From assembly GCF_002850745.1 (NCBI RefSeq), contig NZ_KZ559467.1:1-64000 (forward strand): 64,000 bases of DNA, written 5' to 3'. The notes below the pieces were generated by a model, which ran no database searches, was not told the DNA's origin, and saw nothing but the letters and a program-made list of their open reading frames with translations. Shown piece by piece: positions 33,632-42,551 of the stretch (its first letter is position 1; each line of letters starts with the position of its first letter). The position numbers and the translations under genes were made by a program. Source of the stretch: Nonomuraea indica (GTDB lineage Bacteria; Actinomycetota; Actinomycetes; Streptosporangiales; Streptosporangiaceae).

Positions 33632-34390
33632 TCAGGAGTATCCGAAGTCCTGAGTCCACCACGGCCCGCCCGGGCCGTGGACCACGCCGACGCCGATGGC
33701 CCTGATCCTGCAGTTGAGGATGTTCTGGCGGTGGGCGGGATTGCCCAGCCATCCGCTGACCGCCTCCTCGGGGCTGGTGTAGCCGCGGCCGATGTTCTCG
33801 GCGGCGCCGGCCTGGTAGCCGGCCCGCTCCATCCGATCCCACGGCGACGATCCGTCGGGGGAGTCGTGCGCGAAACGGCCGCTCCTGGCCATCTCCAGCG
33901 AGTGCGCGCGGGCGGAGCGGGTCAGCCCGCGGTCGACGCGCAGCGGCCTGCAGCCCTTCTTGGCCCGGGCGGAGTTGGTGAGCGAGACGACCTTGGACGC
34001 CATGTCCGGCACGGACCGGATCTCCTCGCCGCCGAGCGTCCGGGCCGGGTCGTCGACGGTGAAGCCCCGCACCTCGTCCGTCGGCGAGGCCGACGGCCTG
34101 GTGCTCCGGCTCCGGGACGACTGGCCGCGGGGCACCTCGGTCGTCTCCTCGCGCTCGATCCGGCCCACGTGCGACTGCGCCTTCCTGGGCGAGGGGGTGG
34201 TGGCCTTGGCGGCGGCGGGCGGCGCGGTCTCGTTGAGGTAGATGTGCCCGGCCGGGGCGGCGTCGTCGCTCAGCCTTCCGAGCAGCACGCCGGTGAAGAA
34301 CAGGGCCGCCATGAGGCAGACCACGACACCCAGGTGACTCCGGCGCCGGGCGCTTCGCTGGGTGTGCCGGGTGTGAGAGGTCTGCCGCAT
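33632..34390 (-). CDS. Membrane-anchored CAP/SCP-domain protein
   Basis: The 252-aa product has a basic N-terminus ([18 protein letters not shown]). One hydrophobic segment follows at about 20-38 ([19 protein letters not shown]), acting as signal anchor or signal peptide, then a low-complexity linker to about 120. A CAP domain (SCP/PR1/YkwD type) completes it: [62 protein letters not shown]. Such domains are extracellular and of varied function in bacteria. It lies 23 nt upstream of the collagen-like gene on the same strand and is divergent from rplM. Confidence 0.88.
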   Translation of the reverse strand: MRQTSHTRHTQRSARRRSHLGVVVCLMAALFFTGVLLGRLSDDAAPAGHIYLNETAPPAAAKATTPSPRKAQSHVGRIEREETTEVPRGQSSRSRSTRPSASPTDEVRGFTVDDPARTLGGEEIRSVPDMASKVVSLTNSARAKKGCRPLRVDRGLTRSARAHSLEMARSGRFAHDSPDGSSPWDRMERAGYQAGAAENIGRGYTSPEEAVSGWLGNPAHRQNILNCRIRAIGVGVVHGPGGPWWTQDFGYS

Positions 34391-34497
34391 ACCGCGGTCA
34401 ACGATAGAGAGGTCGGGTCCTGGTGAAGAAGGGGTTGCCGGGAACCGAAATAGAACCGTTCTGTGGTCGGGTAGACTCGCTCAGGGTTACCGGTCTT

Positions 34498-34527
34498 TTG
34501 ACCTGCGCCCGCCAGGGCGGGTAACCT
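34498..34527 (+). promoter_or_regulatory. Strong promoter of rplM-rpsI with palindromic spacer
   Basis: TTGACC, 18-nt spacer, TAACCT: a very good housekeeping match, about 170 nt upstream of rplM. The spacer ends with the inverted repeat CCCGCC-AG-GGCGGG (34508-34521), abutting the -10, which could be a repressor site. Confidence 0.75.
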
Positions 34528-34699
34528 AATCGTTCGTTGTGTGCATAGGTCCAGCGTGACCGATGCGCGGCGCGTCCGGCGTCATCTCCCATCTGTGCGG
34601 AGACGGAAGGTCCGGGCCGTCGTGTGCCCGCACCGACCGACCCCAGCGCTGCCGCATCCGGCAGCGCGCCGAAGACGCGAGCAAAAGAAGGCTACGACC

Positions 34700-35143
34700 G
34701 TGCGCACGTACTCACCGAAGCCCGCCGACGTCCAGCGTCAGTGGTACGTCATCGATGCGACCGATGTCGTGCTGGGCCGGCTGGCCAGCCACGTCGCGAC
34801 CCTGCTCCGCGGCAAGCACAAGCCGATCTTCGCCCCCCACGTCGACGCCGGTGACTTCGTCATCGTCATCAACGCGGGCAAGGTCGCGCTCAGTGGTAAC
34901 AAGCTTGAGCAGAAGAAGGCCTACCGCCACTCGGGCTACCCGGGCGGTCTGCGCTCCGTGAGCTACGGAGAGCTCATGGAGAAGCGGCCGGAGAAGGCCG
35001 TCGAGAAGGCCGTCAAGGGAATGCTGCCCAAGAACTCCCTCGGCCGGAAGATGGCCAAGAAGCTGAAGGTCTACGCGGGTGCCGAGCACCCGCACCAGGC
35101 TCAGCAGCCGGTGCCGTTCGAGATCACCCAGATCGCCCAGTAG
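34700..35143 (+). CDS. rplM: 50S ribosomal protein L13
   Basis: L13 is an early 50S assembly protein. GTG 34700 has AAAGAAGG upstream, giving 147 aa starting [20 protein letters not shown]; the frame is open further upstream but without family sequence. Conserved [16 protein letters not shown] and [15 protein letters not shown] motifs are intact. It heads the rplM-rpsI-glmM unit behind a clear promoter. Confidence 0.97.
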   Translation: MRTYSPKPADVQRQWYVIDATDVVLGRLASHVATLLRGKHKPIFAPHVDAGDFVIVINAGKVALSGNKLEQKKAYRHSGYPGGLRSVSYGELMEKRPEKAVEKAVKGMLPKNSLGRKMAKKLKVYAGAEHPHQAQQPVPFEITQIAQ

Positions 35144-35169
35144 TAGTTCGAAAGATTCAGAGGAGAACC

Positions 35170-35691
35170 GTGGCTGAGCCCACCGGTGTCGAGACGGCCG
35201 TCGAGGCCGAGCTGGAGGACTTCTCCGGCGAGGAGTTCCCTTCCGAGTACACCACCGAATCCGCCGCCAGCGCTGACGCTCCCGTGCGCAAGCCCGTGAC
35301 CACGGGCAACTCGTACGGCACCGGCCGCCGCAAGGAGGCGATCGCCCGCGTGCGCATCGTCCCCGGCACCGGCAAGTGGACGATCAACGGTCGTTCGCTG
35401 GACACGTACTTCCCCAACAAGGTTCACCAGCAGATCGTCAACGAGCCCTTCGTGGTCCTCGGCGCCGAGGAGGCGTTCGACGTCATCGCGCGCATCGACG
35501 GCGGCGGCGTGACCGGCCAGGCCGGCGCGCTGCGCATGGGCCTGTCCCGCGCGCTCGCGATCCTGGACGTCGAGGTCAACCGGCCGCCGCTGAAGAAGGC
35601 CGGCTTCCTCACCCGTGACGCCCGCGCCACGGAGCGGAAGAAGTACGGCCTCAAGAAGGCCCGCAAGGCTCCGCAGTACAGCAAGCGCTAA
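35170..35691 (+). CDS. rpsI: 30S ribosomal protein S9 with acidic N-terminal extension
   Basis: S9's C-terminal tail reaches the P-site tRNA. The 173-aa product has a roughly 45-residue acidic, Ser/Ala/Glu-rich N-terminal extension. The canonical fold then starts at [20 protein letters not shown] and ends [10 protein letters not shown], including the invariant terminal SKR. The GTG start lies behind AGAGGAGAA. glmM starts 1 nt after its stop. Confidence 0.97.
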   Translation: MAEPTGVETAVEAELEDFSGEEFPSEYTTESAASADAPVRKPVTTGNSYGTGRRKEAIARVRIVPGTGKWTINGRSLDTYFPNKVHQQIVNEPFVVLGAEEAFDVIARIDGGGVTGQAGALRMGLSRALAILDVEVNRPPLKKAGFLTRDARATERKKYGLKKARKAPQYSKR

Positions 35692-35692
35692 G

Positions 35693-37039
35693 TTGGCGCG
35701 TCTTTTCGGCACCGACGGGGTACGTGGGGTCGCGGGACGCGACCTCACGGCTGAGCTCGCCATGGACCTCGCGGTCGCGGCGGCTCACGTCCTCGGCGAT
35801 GCAGGCGCGTTCACCGCTACCGGACGCCGTCCGATAGCGGTCGTAGGCCGGGACCCGCGTGCCTCGGGAGAGTTTCTCGAGGCCGCCGTGGTCGCCGGCC
35901 TCGCGTCGTCCGGAGTGGATGTGCTGCGCCTTGGCGTGCTGCCCACCCCGGCCGTCGCCCACCTCACCGCCGCGCTCGGCGCCGACCTCGGCGTCATGCT
36001 GTCGGCCTCGCACAACCCGGCTCCCGACAACGGGATCAAGTTCCTGGCCCGCGGCGGTTTCAAGCTGTCCGACGCGGTCGAGGACGAGATCGAGCGGCGG
36101 CTGGGCGAGGACTGGAGCTTCCCCGTCGGCTCGGCCGTGGGCCGGGTGCGCGACGCCTACGGTGAGGCCGACCGCTACATCACCCACGTGCTGTCCACGG
36201 CGCGTGGCGGGCTCGACGGGCTGCACGTCGTCGTCGACTGCGCCCACGGGGCCGCGCACATGGTGGCGCCGGAGGCGCTGCTGCGGGCCGGGGCCTCGGT
36301 CGAGGCCATCGGGGCCAGGCCCGACGGGCTCAACATCAACGCCGGTCACGGCTCGACCCACCTCGACAAGCTGAGTCAGGTCGTCGTCTCGCGCGGCGCC
36401 GACGTCGGCATCGCCTACGACGGCGACGCCGACCGCTGCCTGGCGGTCGACCACACCGGCGCGGTGGTCGACGGCGACCAGATCATGGCGATCCTGGCCG
36501 CCGCCATGCACGCCGGGGGCGAGCTGGCCAAGGACACCGTGGTCGCGACCGTGATGTCCAACCTGGGCTTCAAGCTGGCGATGCGCGAGGCGGGCATTCA
36601 CGTGGTCGAGACCGCCGTGGGCGACCGCTACGTGCTGGAGCGGATGAAGGCCGACGGCTACAACCTGGGCGGTGAGCAGTCGGGCCACGTCATCATGCTC
36701 GACCACGCCACCACCGGTGACGGGCTGCTGACCTCGCTGCACCTGCTGGCGGTCGTCGCCTCCTCGGGCCGGTCGCTGCGCGAGCTGGCCGCCATCATGA
36801 CGCCGCTGCCGCAGGTGCTCATCAACGTCACGGACGTCGACAAGGGCAAGGCCAGGTCGGCCGCGCTGGCGTCGGCGGTCGCCGAGGCCGAGACGGAGCT
36901 GGGCGACACGGGCCGGGTGCTGATCAGGCCGAGCGGCACGGAGCCGATGATCCGCGTCATGGTCGAGGCCTCCTCGGAGGACCAGGCCACCAAGGTGGCC
37001 GAGCACCTCGCCGGCGTGGTGCGCACCGTCTGCGTCTGA
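35693..37039 (+). CDS. glmM: Phosphoglucosamine mutase
   Basis: GlmM converts glucosamine-6-phosphate to glucosamine-1-phosphate for UDP-GlcNAc and peptidoglycan synthesis. I chose the TTG at 35693, 1 nt after rpsI ([19 protein letters not shown]), giving 448 aa. The phosphoserine is S106 in SASHNP. The metal loop DGDAD is at 243-247, and the C-terminal phosphate-binding [15 protein letters not shown] is present. There is no separate ribosome binding site, so coupling to rpsI is likely. A 15-bp hairpin follows. Confidence 0.96.
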   Translation: MARLFGTDGVRGVAGRDLTAELAMDLAVAAAHVLGDAGAFTATGRRPIAVVGRDPRASGEFLEAAVVAGLASSGVDVLRLGVLPTPAVAHLTAALGADLGVMLSASHNPAPDNGIKFLARGGFKLSDAVEDEIERRLGEDWSFPVGSAVGRVRDAYGEADRYITHVLSTARGGLDGLHVVVDCAHGAAHMVAPEALLRAGASVEAIGARPDGLNINAGHGSTHLDKLSQVVVSRGADVGIAYDGDADRCLAVDHTGAVVDGDQIMAILAAAMHAGGELAKDTVVATVMSNLGFKLAMREAGIHVVETAVGDRYVLERMKADGYNLGGEQSGHVIMLDHATTGDGLLTSLHLLAVVASSGRSLRELAAIMTPLPQVLINVTDVDKGKARSAALASAVAEAETELGDTGRVLIRPSGTEPMIRVMVEASSEDQATKVAEHLAGVVRTVCV

Positions 37040-37045
37040 CGCTCT

Positions 37046-37088
37046 CCGACCGGGTACGGCCCGCGCTCCGCGTGCCGTGCCCGGTCGG
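37046..37088. terminator. Bidirectional terminator between glmM and the ABC operon
   Basis: CCGACCGGGTACGGC and GCCGTGCCCGGTCGG form a 15-bp stem with one wobble around a 13-nt loop. It starts 7 nt after glmM and lies 14 nt past the end of the convergent ABC permease gene, so it can serve both. Confidence 0.8.
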
Positions 37089-37101
37089 GGCGTTCTCCGG
37101 C

Positions 37102-37818
37102 CTACTCGTCGCCGGTGAGGGAGAAGGCGCGCAGCCGCAGGCCGGCCCAGACGACGGCCACCACGGTGGCGATGACCAGGGCCGGGGCCGCGAAGCCGAG
37201 CGCGATCTCGGCCTTGAGGTAGACCGAGGTGGAGATCTGGTCGGCGACCGTCCGCCCCCACTGCTGGATCGAGAACTTGCGGGCTCCCGGGACGAAGTTG
37301 CCGACGAGGCTCTCCCAGACCAGGGCGTACACGACGCCGATCGTCACCGCGTGCCGGGTGACGACGCCGAGCAGCAGGAACACCGCCGCGTAGGCGACGC
37401 CGGCGACCAGCGACCCGGCGGCGAACCCGGCCGCCATGCCGTCCTCGTTGCGCACCAGCAGCCAGACGGCGAGGTAGGTCGGCAGCGCGGCGAACACCAC
37501 CAGCAGCGACGCCGCCACCAGGAACTTGGTCTGCGCGATGACCGGGCGGGAGATCGGCTTCGACATCAGGTGGATGACGGTGCCGTCGTCGATCTCCGGG
37601 GCGATGACGCCGGTGCCGACGATGAGGCCGAGCAGCGGCAGCATCGTGCCGAGGGCGAAGTTCTCCATCAGCAGCGTGGCGTAGCGCTGGTCGGCGTTGC
37701 CGGTCAGGCGCAGCAGCACGGCCAGGCCGAGCAGGCCGAGCGGCAGCAGGAGCAGCAGCACGATCCGCCGCCGCCCGAGCAGCGCCCGGTAGGTGATACC
37801 GGCTACGACGGGGTTCAT
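37102..37818 (-). CDS. ABC-2 type permease (second pair)
   Basis: This 238-aa integral membrane protein has about six hydrophobic segments, starting MNPVVAGITYRALLGRRRIVLLLLLPLG. It carries the ABC-2 feature IAPEIDDGTVIHLMSKPISRPVIAQTKFL after the second segment. It is the last gene of a four-gene operon and starts 1 nt after the ATPase gene. It should form a transporter, probably an exporter, with that ATPase. The substrate cannot be read from the sequence. Confidence 0.88.
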   Translation of the reverse strand: MNPVVAGITYRALLGRRRIVLLLLLPLGLLGLAVLLRLTGNADQRYATLLMENFALGTMLPLLGLIVGTGVIAPEIDDGTVIHLMSKPISRPVIAQTKFLVAASLLVVFAALPTYLAVWLLVRNEDGMAAGFAAGSLVAGVAYAAVFLLLGVVTRHAVTIGVVYALVWESLVGNFVPGARKFSIQQWGRTVADQISTSVYLKAEIALGFAAPALVIATVVAVVWAGLRLRAFSLTGDE

Positions 37819-37819
37819 G

Positions 37820-38734
37820 TCAGGCGCTCCGGTTGATCAGGTAGGAGAACACGCTTTCCAGGTCCTCGTCGGCGGGGGAGACCTCGTGCAGGCGGATGCC
37901 TTCGGTGCGGGCGACCTGGGGCAGGAGCCGGGCGAACCGGCGGAACTCGACGGCCTGCACCTCCAGCCCGTCGGGCCGGAGGGTGACGCCGCCCGCGGAG
38001 CTGTCGAGCATCAGCCTGGCGGCGAGCCTGCGGTCGTCGCTGGAGCGGATCCTGAACAGGTGGGGCCGGTCGGTCATCAGCCGGCGGATGTCCCGGAAGT
38101 CGCCCGAGGCGGCGTGCCGGCCCGCGACGAGGACCTCGATGTGCTGGGCGACGCGCTCGACCTCTTCGAGGATGTGCGAGCTGAACAGGATCGTCCTGCC
38201 TCCGGCGCCCATCGTCCGGATGAGGTCCATCAGGTGCATCCGCTGGCGCGGGTCCATGCCGTTGAACGGCTCGTCGAGCAGCAGCACCGCCGGGTCGTGG
38301 ACGAGCGCGGCGGCGACCTTCACCCGCTGGCGCATGCCCTTGGAGTACGTCTCGACGCGGCGGTCCTTGGGCTCCTCCATCTCCACCGTGGCCAGCGCCT
38401 TGCGGGCGGCCTCGACCGGGTCGGGCAGGCCCTGCAGCTTCGCCGCCGACAGGACGAACTGCCAGCCGGTGAGGAAGCCGTACACGCCCTCCCGTTCAGG
38501 GACGAGACCGATATTTCGATAGATGTGGTGGTTCTTCCAGACGGGGGTGCCGTCCAGGGTGACCGTTCCGCCCGACGGGGCGAGGAAGCCGGCCATCATG
38601 TGCAGGAGCGTCGACTTGCCCGCCCCGTTGGGGCCGAGCAGCCCGGTGACGCCGGGCCCGATGGTCATGGTCACGTCGTTGACCGCGACGACGTTGCCGT
38701 ACCACCGGGAGGCCTGGGAGAGCACGATCTTCAC
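37820..38734 (-). CDS. ABC transporter ATP-binding protein (second pair)
   Basis: GTG 38734 overlaps the stop of the upstream permease by 4 nt and has GGAAGG upstream; 304 aa. Walker A is GPNGAGKST (34-42), the signature is YSKGMRQR and Walker B is VLLLDEPFNGMD, followed by the H-loop in LFSSHILEEVERV. A C-terminal extension of about 90 aa (DRPHLFRIRSSDDRRLAARL...) is typical of ABC-2 exporters such as the CcmA/DrrA-like group. It is paralogous to the ATPase at the start of the operon. Confidence 0.92.
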   Translation of the reverse strand: MKIVLSQASRWYGNVVAVNDVTMTIGPGVTGLLGPNGAGKSTLLHMMAGFLAPSGGTVTLDGTPVWKNHHIYRNIGLVPEREGVYGFLTGWQFVLSAAKLQGLPDPVEAARKALATVEMEEPKDRRVETYSKGMRQRVKVAAALVHDPAVLLLDEPFNGMDPRQRMHLMDLIRTMGAGGRTILFSSHILEEVERVAQHIEVLVAGRHAASGDFRDIRRLMTDRPHLFRIRSSDDRRLAARLMLDSSAGGVTLRPDGLEVQAVEFRRFARLLPQVARTEGIRLHEVSPADEDLESVFSYLINRSA

Positions 38735-39588
38735 CGCGAGGCCGCCTTCCGGTAGCGGAGCGCGAGGGCCGCCAGCGCGGCGGCGATGAGCGCGACGACG
38801 AGGACGCCGGAGACCGGCCCGGCGGGGTAGCCGTCGCCGTCGGCGTTGGGCACGGAGCCGAACAGCCACGCCTGCACGGCGTCGACCAGCCAGAACGGGT
38901 TGAGCAGCCAGGCCCAGCGGGCGGCCGCGTCGTTGCCGGAGGACTCGAGCATGGCGTAGACGATCGGGACCGAGGCGGAGGACAGCAGGTAGACGGTGAT
39001 CACCGAGGCCACGCCCAGCCCGCGCCGCGGCGTGAACGAGGCCAGGGCCAGGCCGAACGACGACAGCAGCAGCGCGAGCAGCAGCCCGGTCGCCAGGGCG
39101 CCCAGGTACTCCTTGGTCGCGGGCGGCCCGTCGAGGTCGACGAGCAACTCGCCCACGTACATGAGGGTCAGCGGCACCGCGACCAGCGCGAACAGCGCCG
39201 CGGTCATCGCCACGACCTTGGCGGTGACGTACTCGGTGATCGTGACCGGCCGCGACAGGTAGAGCGGCAGCACCCGGAAGCGCAGGTCGGGCGCCACCGC
39301 GGTGGGCGCCTGCGCGGCCAGGAAGATGGCCACCACGGCCTGCATGACCACCGCGAACGAGCTGTAGGACAGGCCCCGCTGCCCCAGCAGGGCCATCATC
39401 GCGATCGACACGATGGCGGGCAGCAGCATGATGGCGACCAGGCCGAACGGCACGATCTTGCCGCGGGCGGTGCGGCCGAGCCCGAAGACGCCCCGCAGGG
39501 TGTGGACCGTGAGCGCGCGCGTGGCGTGCCCCCGCCCCAGGCGCGGGCCGTCGTAGTGGCGGTAGCCGATGTCGTAGATCTCAGACAT
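38731..39588 (-). CDS. ABC-2 type permease (first pair)
   Basis: The 285-aa membrane protein starts with a cytoplasmic stretch MSEIYDIGYRHYDGPRLGRGHA. Six or so membrane segments follow, including APDLRFRVLPLYLSRPVTITEYVTAKVVA, a typical ABC-2 cytoplasmic loop. It overlaps the upstream ATPase gene by 8 nt and the downstream ATPase gene by 4 nt, so the four genes are one translationally coupled unit. Substrate unknown. Confidence 0.88.
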   Translation of the reverse strand: MSEIYDIGYRHYDGPRLGRGHATRALTVHTLRGVFGLGRTARGKIVPFGLVAIMLLPAIVSIAMMALLGQRGLSYSSFAVVMQAVVAIFLAAQAPTAVAPDLRFRVLPLYLSRPVTITEYVTAKVVAMTAALFALVAVPLTLMYVGELLVDLDGPPATKEYLGALATGLLLALLLSSFGLALASFTPRRGLGVASVITVYLLSSASVPIVYAMLESSGNDAAARWAWLLNPFWLVDAVQAWLFGSVPNADGDGYPAGPVSGVLVVALIAAALAALALRYRKAASR

Positions 39589-40489
39589 GCGCGGCCTCGT
39601 CCTTGAAGACGTCCTCGATGCGGTGGCGGCCCTGCTCCAGCCGGATGAGGCAGAGGTCGAGGTCGGCGGCGGCGTCGCGGATGGCGTCGAGCGTCTCGGG
39701 GCCGCCGACCTGGACCAGCAGCATCCGCCCGTGCGGGGTGACGCCGTGGCCCAGCTGCGTCAGCCGCTCGGCCAGCGCTCCGGTGCCCTCGTCCACCTCG
39801 ACGGTGACGCTCTGGGTGGTCTGGGTGAAGTCGGCGATCGCGGAGGAGCGCAGCAGCCGGCCGCCGTCGATGACGATCACGTGGTCGCAGATGCGTTCGA
39901 GCTCGCCGAGCAGGTGGGAGGTGACGAGCACGCTGATGCCGAACTCGGTGCCGATGCGCCGGATCAGGGTCAGCATCTCGTCGCGCCCGCGGGGGTCGAG
40001 CCCGTTGGTCGGCTCGTCCAGGAAGATCAGTTTGGGGTCGTGCACCAGGGCCTGGGCCAGCTTCACCCGCTGTTTCATGCCGGTGGAGTAGCCGCCGACG
40101 GCGCGGTAGCGCTCCTCGGCCAGCCCGACGTGGCGCAGCACGTCGGCGGCCCGCTCGCGGGCGGCCGTGCGCGGCAGCCCGGACATGCGGGCGAGGTGGA
40201 CGACCAGCTCGGTGGCGGAGACGTCGGGCGGCAGGCACTCGTGCTCGGGCATGTAGCCGACGAGCCCGCGGATCTGCGCGCCCTTCGTCGTGACGTCGAG
40301 GCCGAGCACCCGCGCGCTGCCCGAGGTGGGCGGGAGCAGGCCGAGCAGGATCTTGATGAGCGTCGACTTGCCCGCCCCGTTGGCTCCCACGAGGCCCGTC
40401 ACGCCGGGCCCGGTGGTCACCGTGAGCCCATCGAGCGCCGTGACGGTCGGGAAGCGTCTGGTCAGCCCCTCGGTGTCGAGGATGTGCAT
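39581..40489 (-). CDS. ABC transporter ATP-binding protein (first pair)
   Basis: ATG 40489 gives 302 aa starting MHILDTEGLTRRFPTVTALDGL. Walker A is GANGAGKST (35-43), the signature YSTGMKQR and Walker B LIFLDEPTNGLD, with the H-loop in VTSHLLGELERI. The C-terminal domain of about 90 aa resembles those of other ABC-2 ATPases. TAGGGT lies 7 nt before the ATG and no ribosome binding site is seen, so the transcript may be leaderless. It is the first gene of the four-gene ABC locus. Confidence 0.92.
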   Translation of the reverse strand: MHILDTEGLTRRFPTVTALDGLTVTTGPGVTGLVGANGAGKSTLIKILLGLLPPTSGSARVLGLDVTTKGAQIRGLVGYMPEHECLPPDVSATELVVHLARMSGLPRTAARERAADVLRHVGLAEERYRAVGGYSTGMKQRVKLAQALVHDPKLIFLDEPTNGLDPRGRDEMLTLIRRIGTEFGISVLVTSHLLGELERICDHVIVIDGGRLLRSSAIADFTQTTQSVTVEVDEGTGALAERLTQLGHGVTPHGRMLLVQVGGPETLDAIRDAAADLDLCLIRLEQGRHRIEDVFKDEAAHV

Positions 40490-40528
40490 GATCCGGACCC
40501 TACCCGCGGGTCCGGGCCGCCGCATCGG

Positions 40529-41455
40529 TCAGACGGATGAGCCGCGTCCTACTTGAGGCCAGAATCGGCGCTGGACCGCGAGGGTGACGGTGCCGGCGAC
40601 GAGCATGCCGGCGACGTTCAGCGCGAGCTGCGCCACCGAGCCGGCCACCTCGGTCCACTCGCGCAGCGCCAGCGCCACCGCCACGTAGCCGGCGGCGGGC
40701 ACCGTGGTCACCGAGATGAAGACGCCGATCAGGGCCGACGACTTGCCGCTGGTGATCGACAGCACCCCCGCCACCCCGGCGAGCATGGCCACGATGAACG
40801 ACCACCGGTCCGGCTTGACGATGAACTGCACCTCCTCGTTCACCCGCAGGCTGTCGGCGTCGATCCAGCCGAGCCAGACGGACACCAGCGCGCAGACGAA
40901 GGTCACCGCGATGGCGAGGGCGAAACCCGTGACCAGTGTCCGGAAGGCGCCGACCGCCAGCCGCCACCGGCCGCCCAGCACCCCGAAGCAGATGGCCGCG
41001 ATGGCCCCGAACTCCGGCCCGAGCACCATCGCACCCACGATCAGCACGATGGAGTTGAGCACCACGCCGATGCCGGCGAGCTGGGTGGCGATCGCCAGGA
41101 ACACCAGGAACGCCCACGTGATCTTCGACTCGCCGGAGACCCGCTGGGCCAGGTGTTCCCAGACCACCGCGTCGTCGGGGGCGCCCGGCGCCTCCTCGAC
41201 GGCCTCCTCGGCGGCCTTCGACAGGGCCAGGTCGATCTCCTCCAGGGCGATCGAGCCCTCCTCGTGCAGCCAGGACAGCGCGCCGATCACCTCGTTGGCC
41301 GACTCGCGCGCCAGGTCGGCCTGGACCAGGTCGCCCTGGGGGGTGACGGCGACGCCGGGGAACACGACGATGTTCGTGGCCCCCGGACACCGCTCCAGCA
41401 CCTCCAGCACGTCGTGGGTGCGGGCGGCCGGGCTGATCAGGCGTAGATGGAGCAC
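40529..41455 (-). CDS. DUF389 family membrane protein
   Basis: The 308-aa product starts with GTG (MLHLRLISPAARTHDVLEVL). It has a soluble N-terminal domain to about 110, then six hydrophobic segments, including the family block IVLIVGAMVLGPEFGAIAAICFG and the later IGVFISVTTVPAAGYVAVALAL. DUF389 proteins (TIGR00341/TIGR00271-like) are membrane proteins of unknown role. It lies 39 nt upstream of the ABC locus and 17 nt downstream of coaA on the same strand. Confidence 0.85.
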   Translation of the reverse strand: MLHLRLISPAARTHDVLEVLERCPGATNIVVFPGVAVTPQGDLVQADLARESANEVIGALSWLHEEGSIALEEIDLALSKAAEEAVEEAPGAPDDAVVWEHLAQRVSGESKITWAFLVFLAIATQLAGIGVVLNSIVLIVGAMVLGPEFGAIAAICFGVLGGRWRLAVGAFRTLVTGFALAIAVTFVCALVSVWLGWIDADSLRVNEEVQFIVKPDRWSFIVAMLAGVAGVLSITSGKSSALIGVFISVTTVPAAGYVAVALALREWTEVAGSVAQLALNVAGMLVAGTVTLAVQRRFWPQVGRGSSV

Positions 41456-41472
41456 CGGGCCATTGTGCTCGA

Positions 41473-42390
41473 TCAGGTGCGGCGCAGGCGCACCCGGCTG
41501 ACGCTGTGGTCGGGGCCCTTCTTGAGCACCAGGTCGGCGCGCCCGCGGGTGGGGGCGATGTTCTCGACGAGGTTGCGCTCGTTGATGTCGCGCCAGACGT
41601 TCACCGCGAAGTGCGTCGCCTCCTCGTGCGACAGCTCGGCGATGTGGCGGAAGTAGGACTTCGGGTCCTCGAACGCCGTCCGGCGCAGCTTGTGGAAGCG
41701 CTCGACGTACCAGGTGCGGATGTCCTCGACCTTGGCGTCGACGTAGATGGAGAAGTCGAAGTAGTCGTTGACGGCGAGGGAGGTGGGCGGGGCCGGCTGG
41801 AGGACGTTCAGCCCTTCCATGATCAGGATGTCCGGGCTTCTCACGGTCTGGTGGGCGCCGGGGACGATGTCGTACTCCAGATGGCTGTAGACCGGCGCCC
41901 GCACCTCCGCCGCCCCGGACTTCACCTCGGCCACGAACCTGACCAGCGCCCGCCGGTCATAGCTCTCCGGGAAGCCCTTGCGGTGCATGATGCCCCTGGC
42001 CTCCAGCACCGCGTTCGGCAGGAGGAAGCTGTCGGTGGTGATCAGCTCCACGTGCGGATGCTCGGGCCAGCGGGCCAGCAGGGTGTGCAGCAGCCGGGCC
42101 GTGGTCGACTTGCCGACCGCGACGCTGCCCGCGATGCCCAGCACGTACGGCACACGCCGCTCCTCGTGGCCGAGGAAGGCGCTCAGCACGCTGCTGCGCT
42201 GCTTGGATCCGGTGTAGTGCAGGTTCAGCAGCCTCGTCAGGGGGAGGTAGATGTCGGTGACCTCGACGAGATCGATGGGATCGTCGACGCCGCGCAACTC
42301 TTCCAGCTCGTCTGCGGTGAGAGTCAAGGGCGTGTTCTTGCGGAGATCGCTCCACTGCTCCCTGCTCAGTTCCACGTAGCCGTTGTTCAC
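41473..42390 (-). CDS. coaA: Type I pantothenate kinase
   Basis: CoaA phosphorylates pantothenate in the first step of coenzyme A synthesis. The 305-aa protein starts at GTG 42390 ([22 protein letters not shown]). The P-loop is GSVAVGKST in [19 protein letters not shown]. Conserved [17 protein letters not shown] and [11 protein letters not shown] segments mark the PanK-I fold. TACGCT lies 6 nt before the GTG and no ribosome binding site is seen, again consistent with a leaderless mRNA. An inverted pair of DnaA boxes lies 52 nt upstream. Confidence 0.96.
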   Translation of the reverse strand: MNNGYVELSREQWSDLRKNTPLTLTADELEELRGVDDPIDLVEVTDIYLPLTRLLNLHYTGSKQRSSVLSAFLGHEERRVPYVLGIAGSVAVGKSTTARLLHTLLARWPEHPHVELITTDSFLLPNAVLEARGIMHRKGFPESYDRRALVRFVAEVKSGAAEVRAPVYSHLEYDIVPGAHQTVRSPDILIMEGLNVLQPAPPTSLAVNDYFDFSIYVDAKVEDIRTWYVERFHKLRRTAFEDPKSYFRHIAELSHEEATHFAVNVWRDINERNLVENIAPTRGRADLVLKKGPDHSVSRVRLRRT

Positions 42391-42441
42391 CTAGGCAGCG
42401 TAGCGACGCGCGGCGAACCACCTCCGGCCGGGTGGGGTGAG

Positions 42442-42462
42442 TTGTCCACAGGCTGTGGACAA
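42442..42462. promoter_or_regulatory. Inverted pair of perfect DnaA boxes
   Basis: TTGTCCACA-GGC-TGTGGACAA is a perfect 21-bp palindrome. Each arm matches the DnaA box preferred in high-GC actinobacteria (TTGTCCACA). It lies in the divergent gap between coaA and the PhoX-like gene. It could be a DnaA-controlled operator or a DnaA-titration site. Confidence 0.75.
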
Positions 42463-42551
42463 GATACGGGGATTACCGACACTCAGTTCGGGGAAAGAGC
42501 GTCCGCCCACGCCCCACCGGCGGCTACTGTCGGGTGAGGAAGGAGGGCGCC

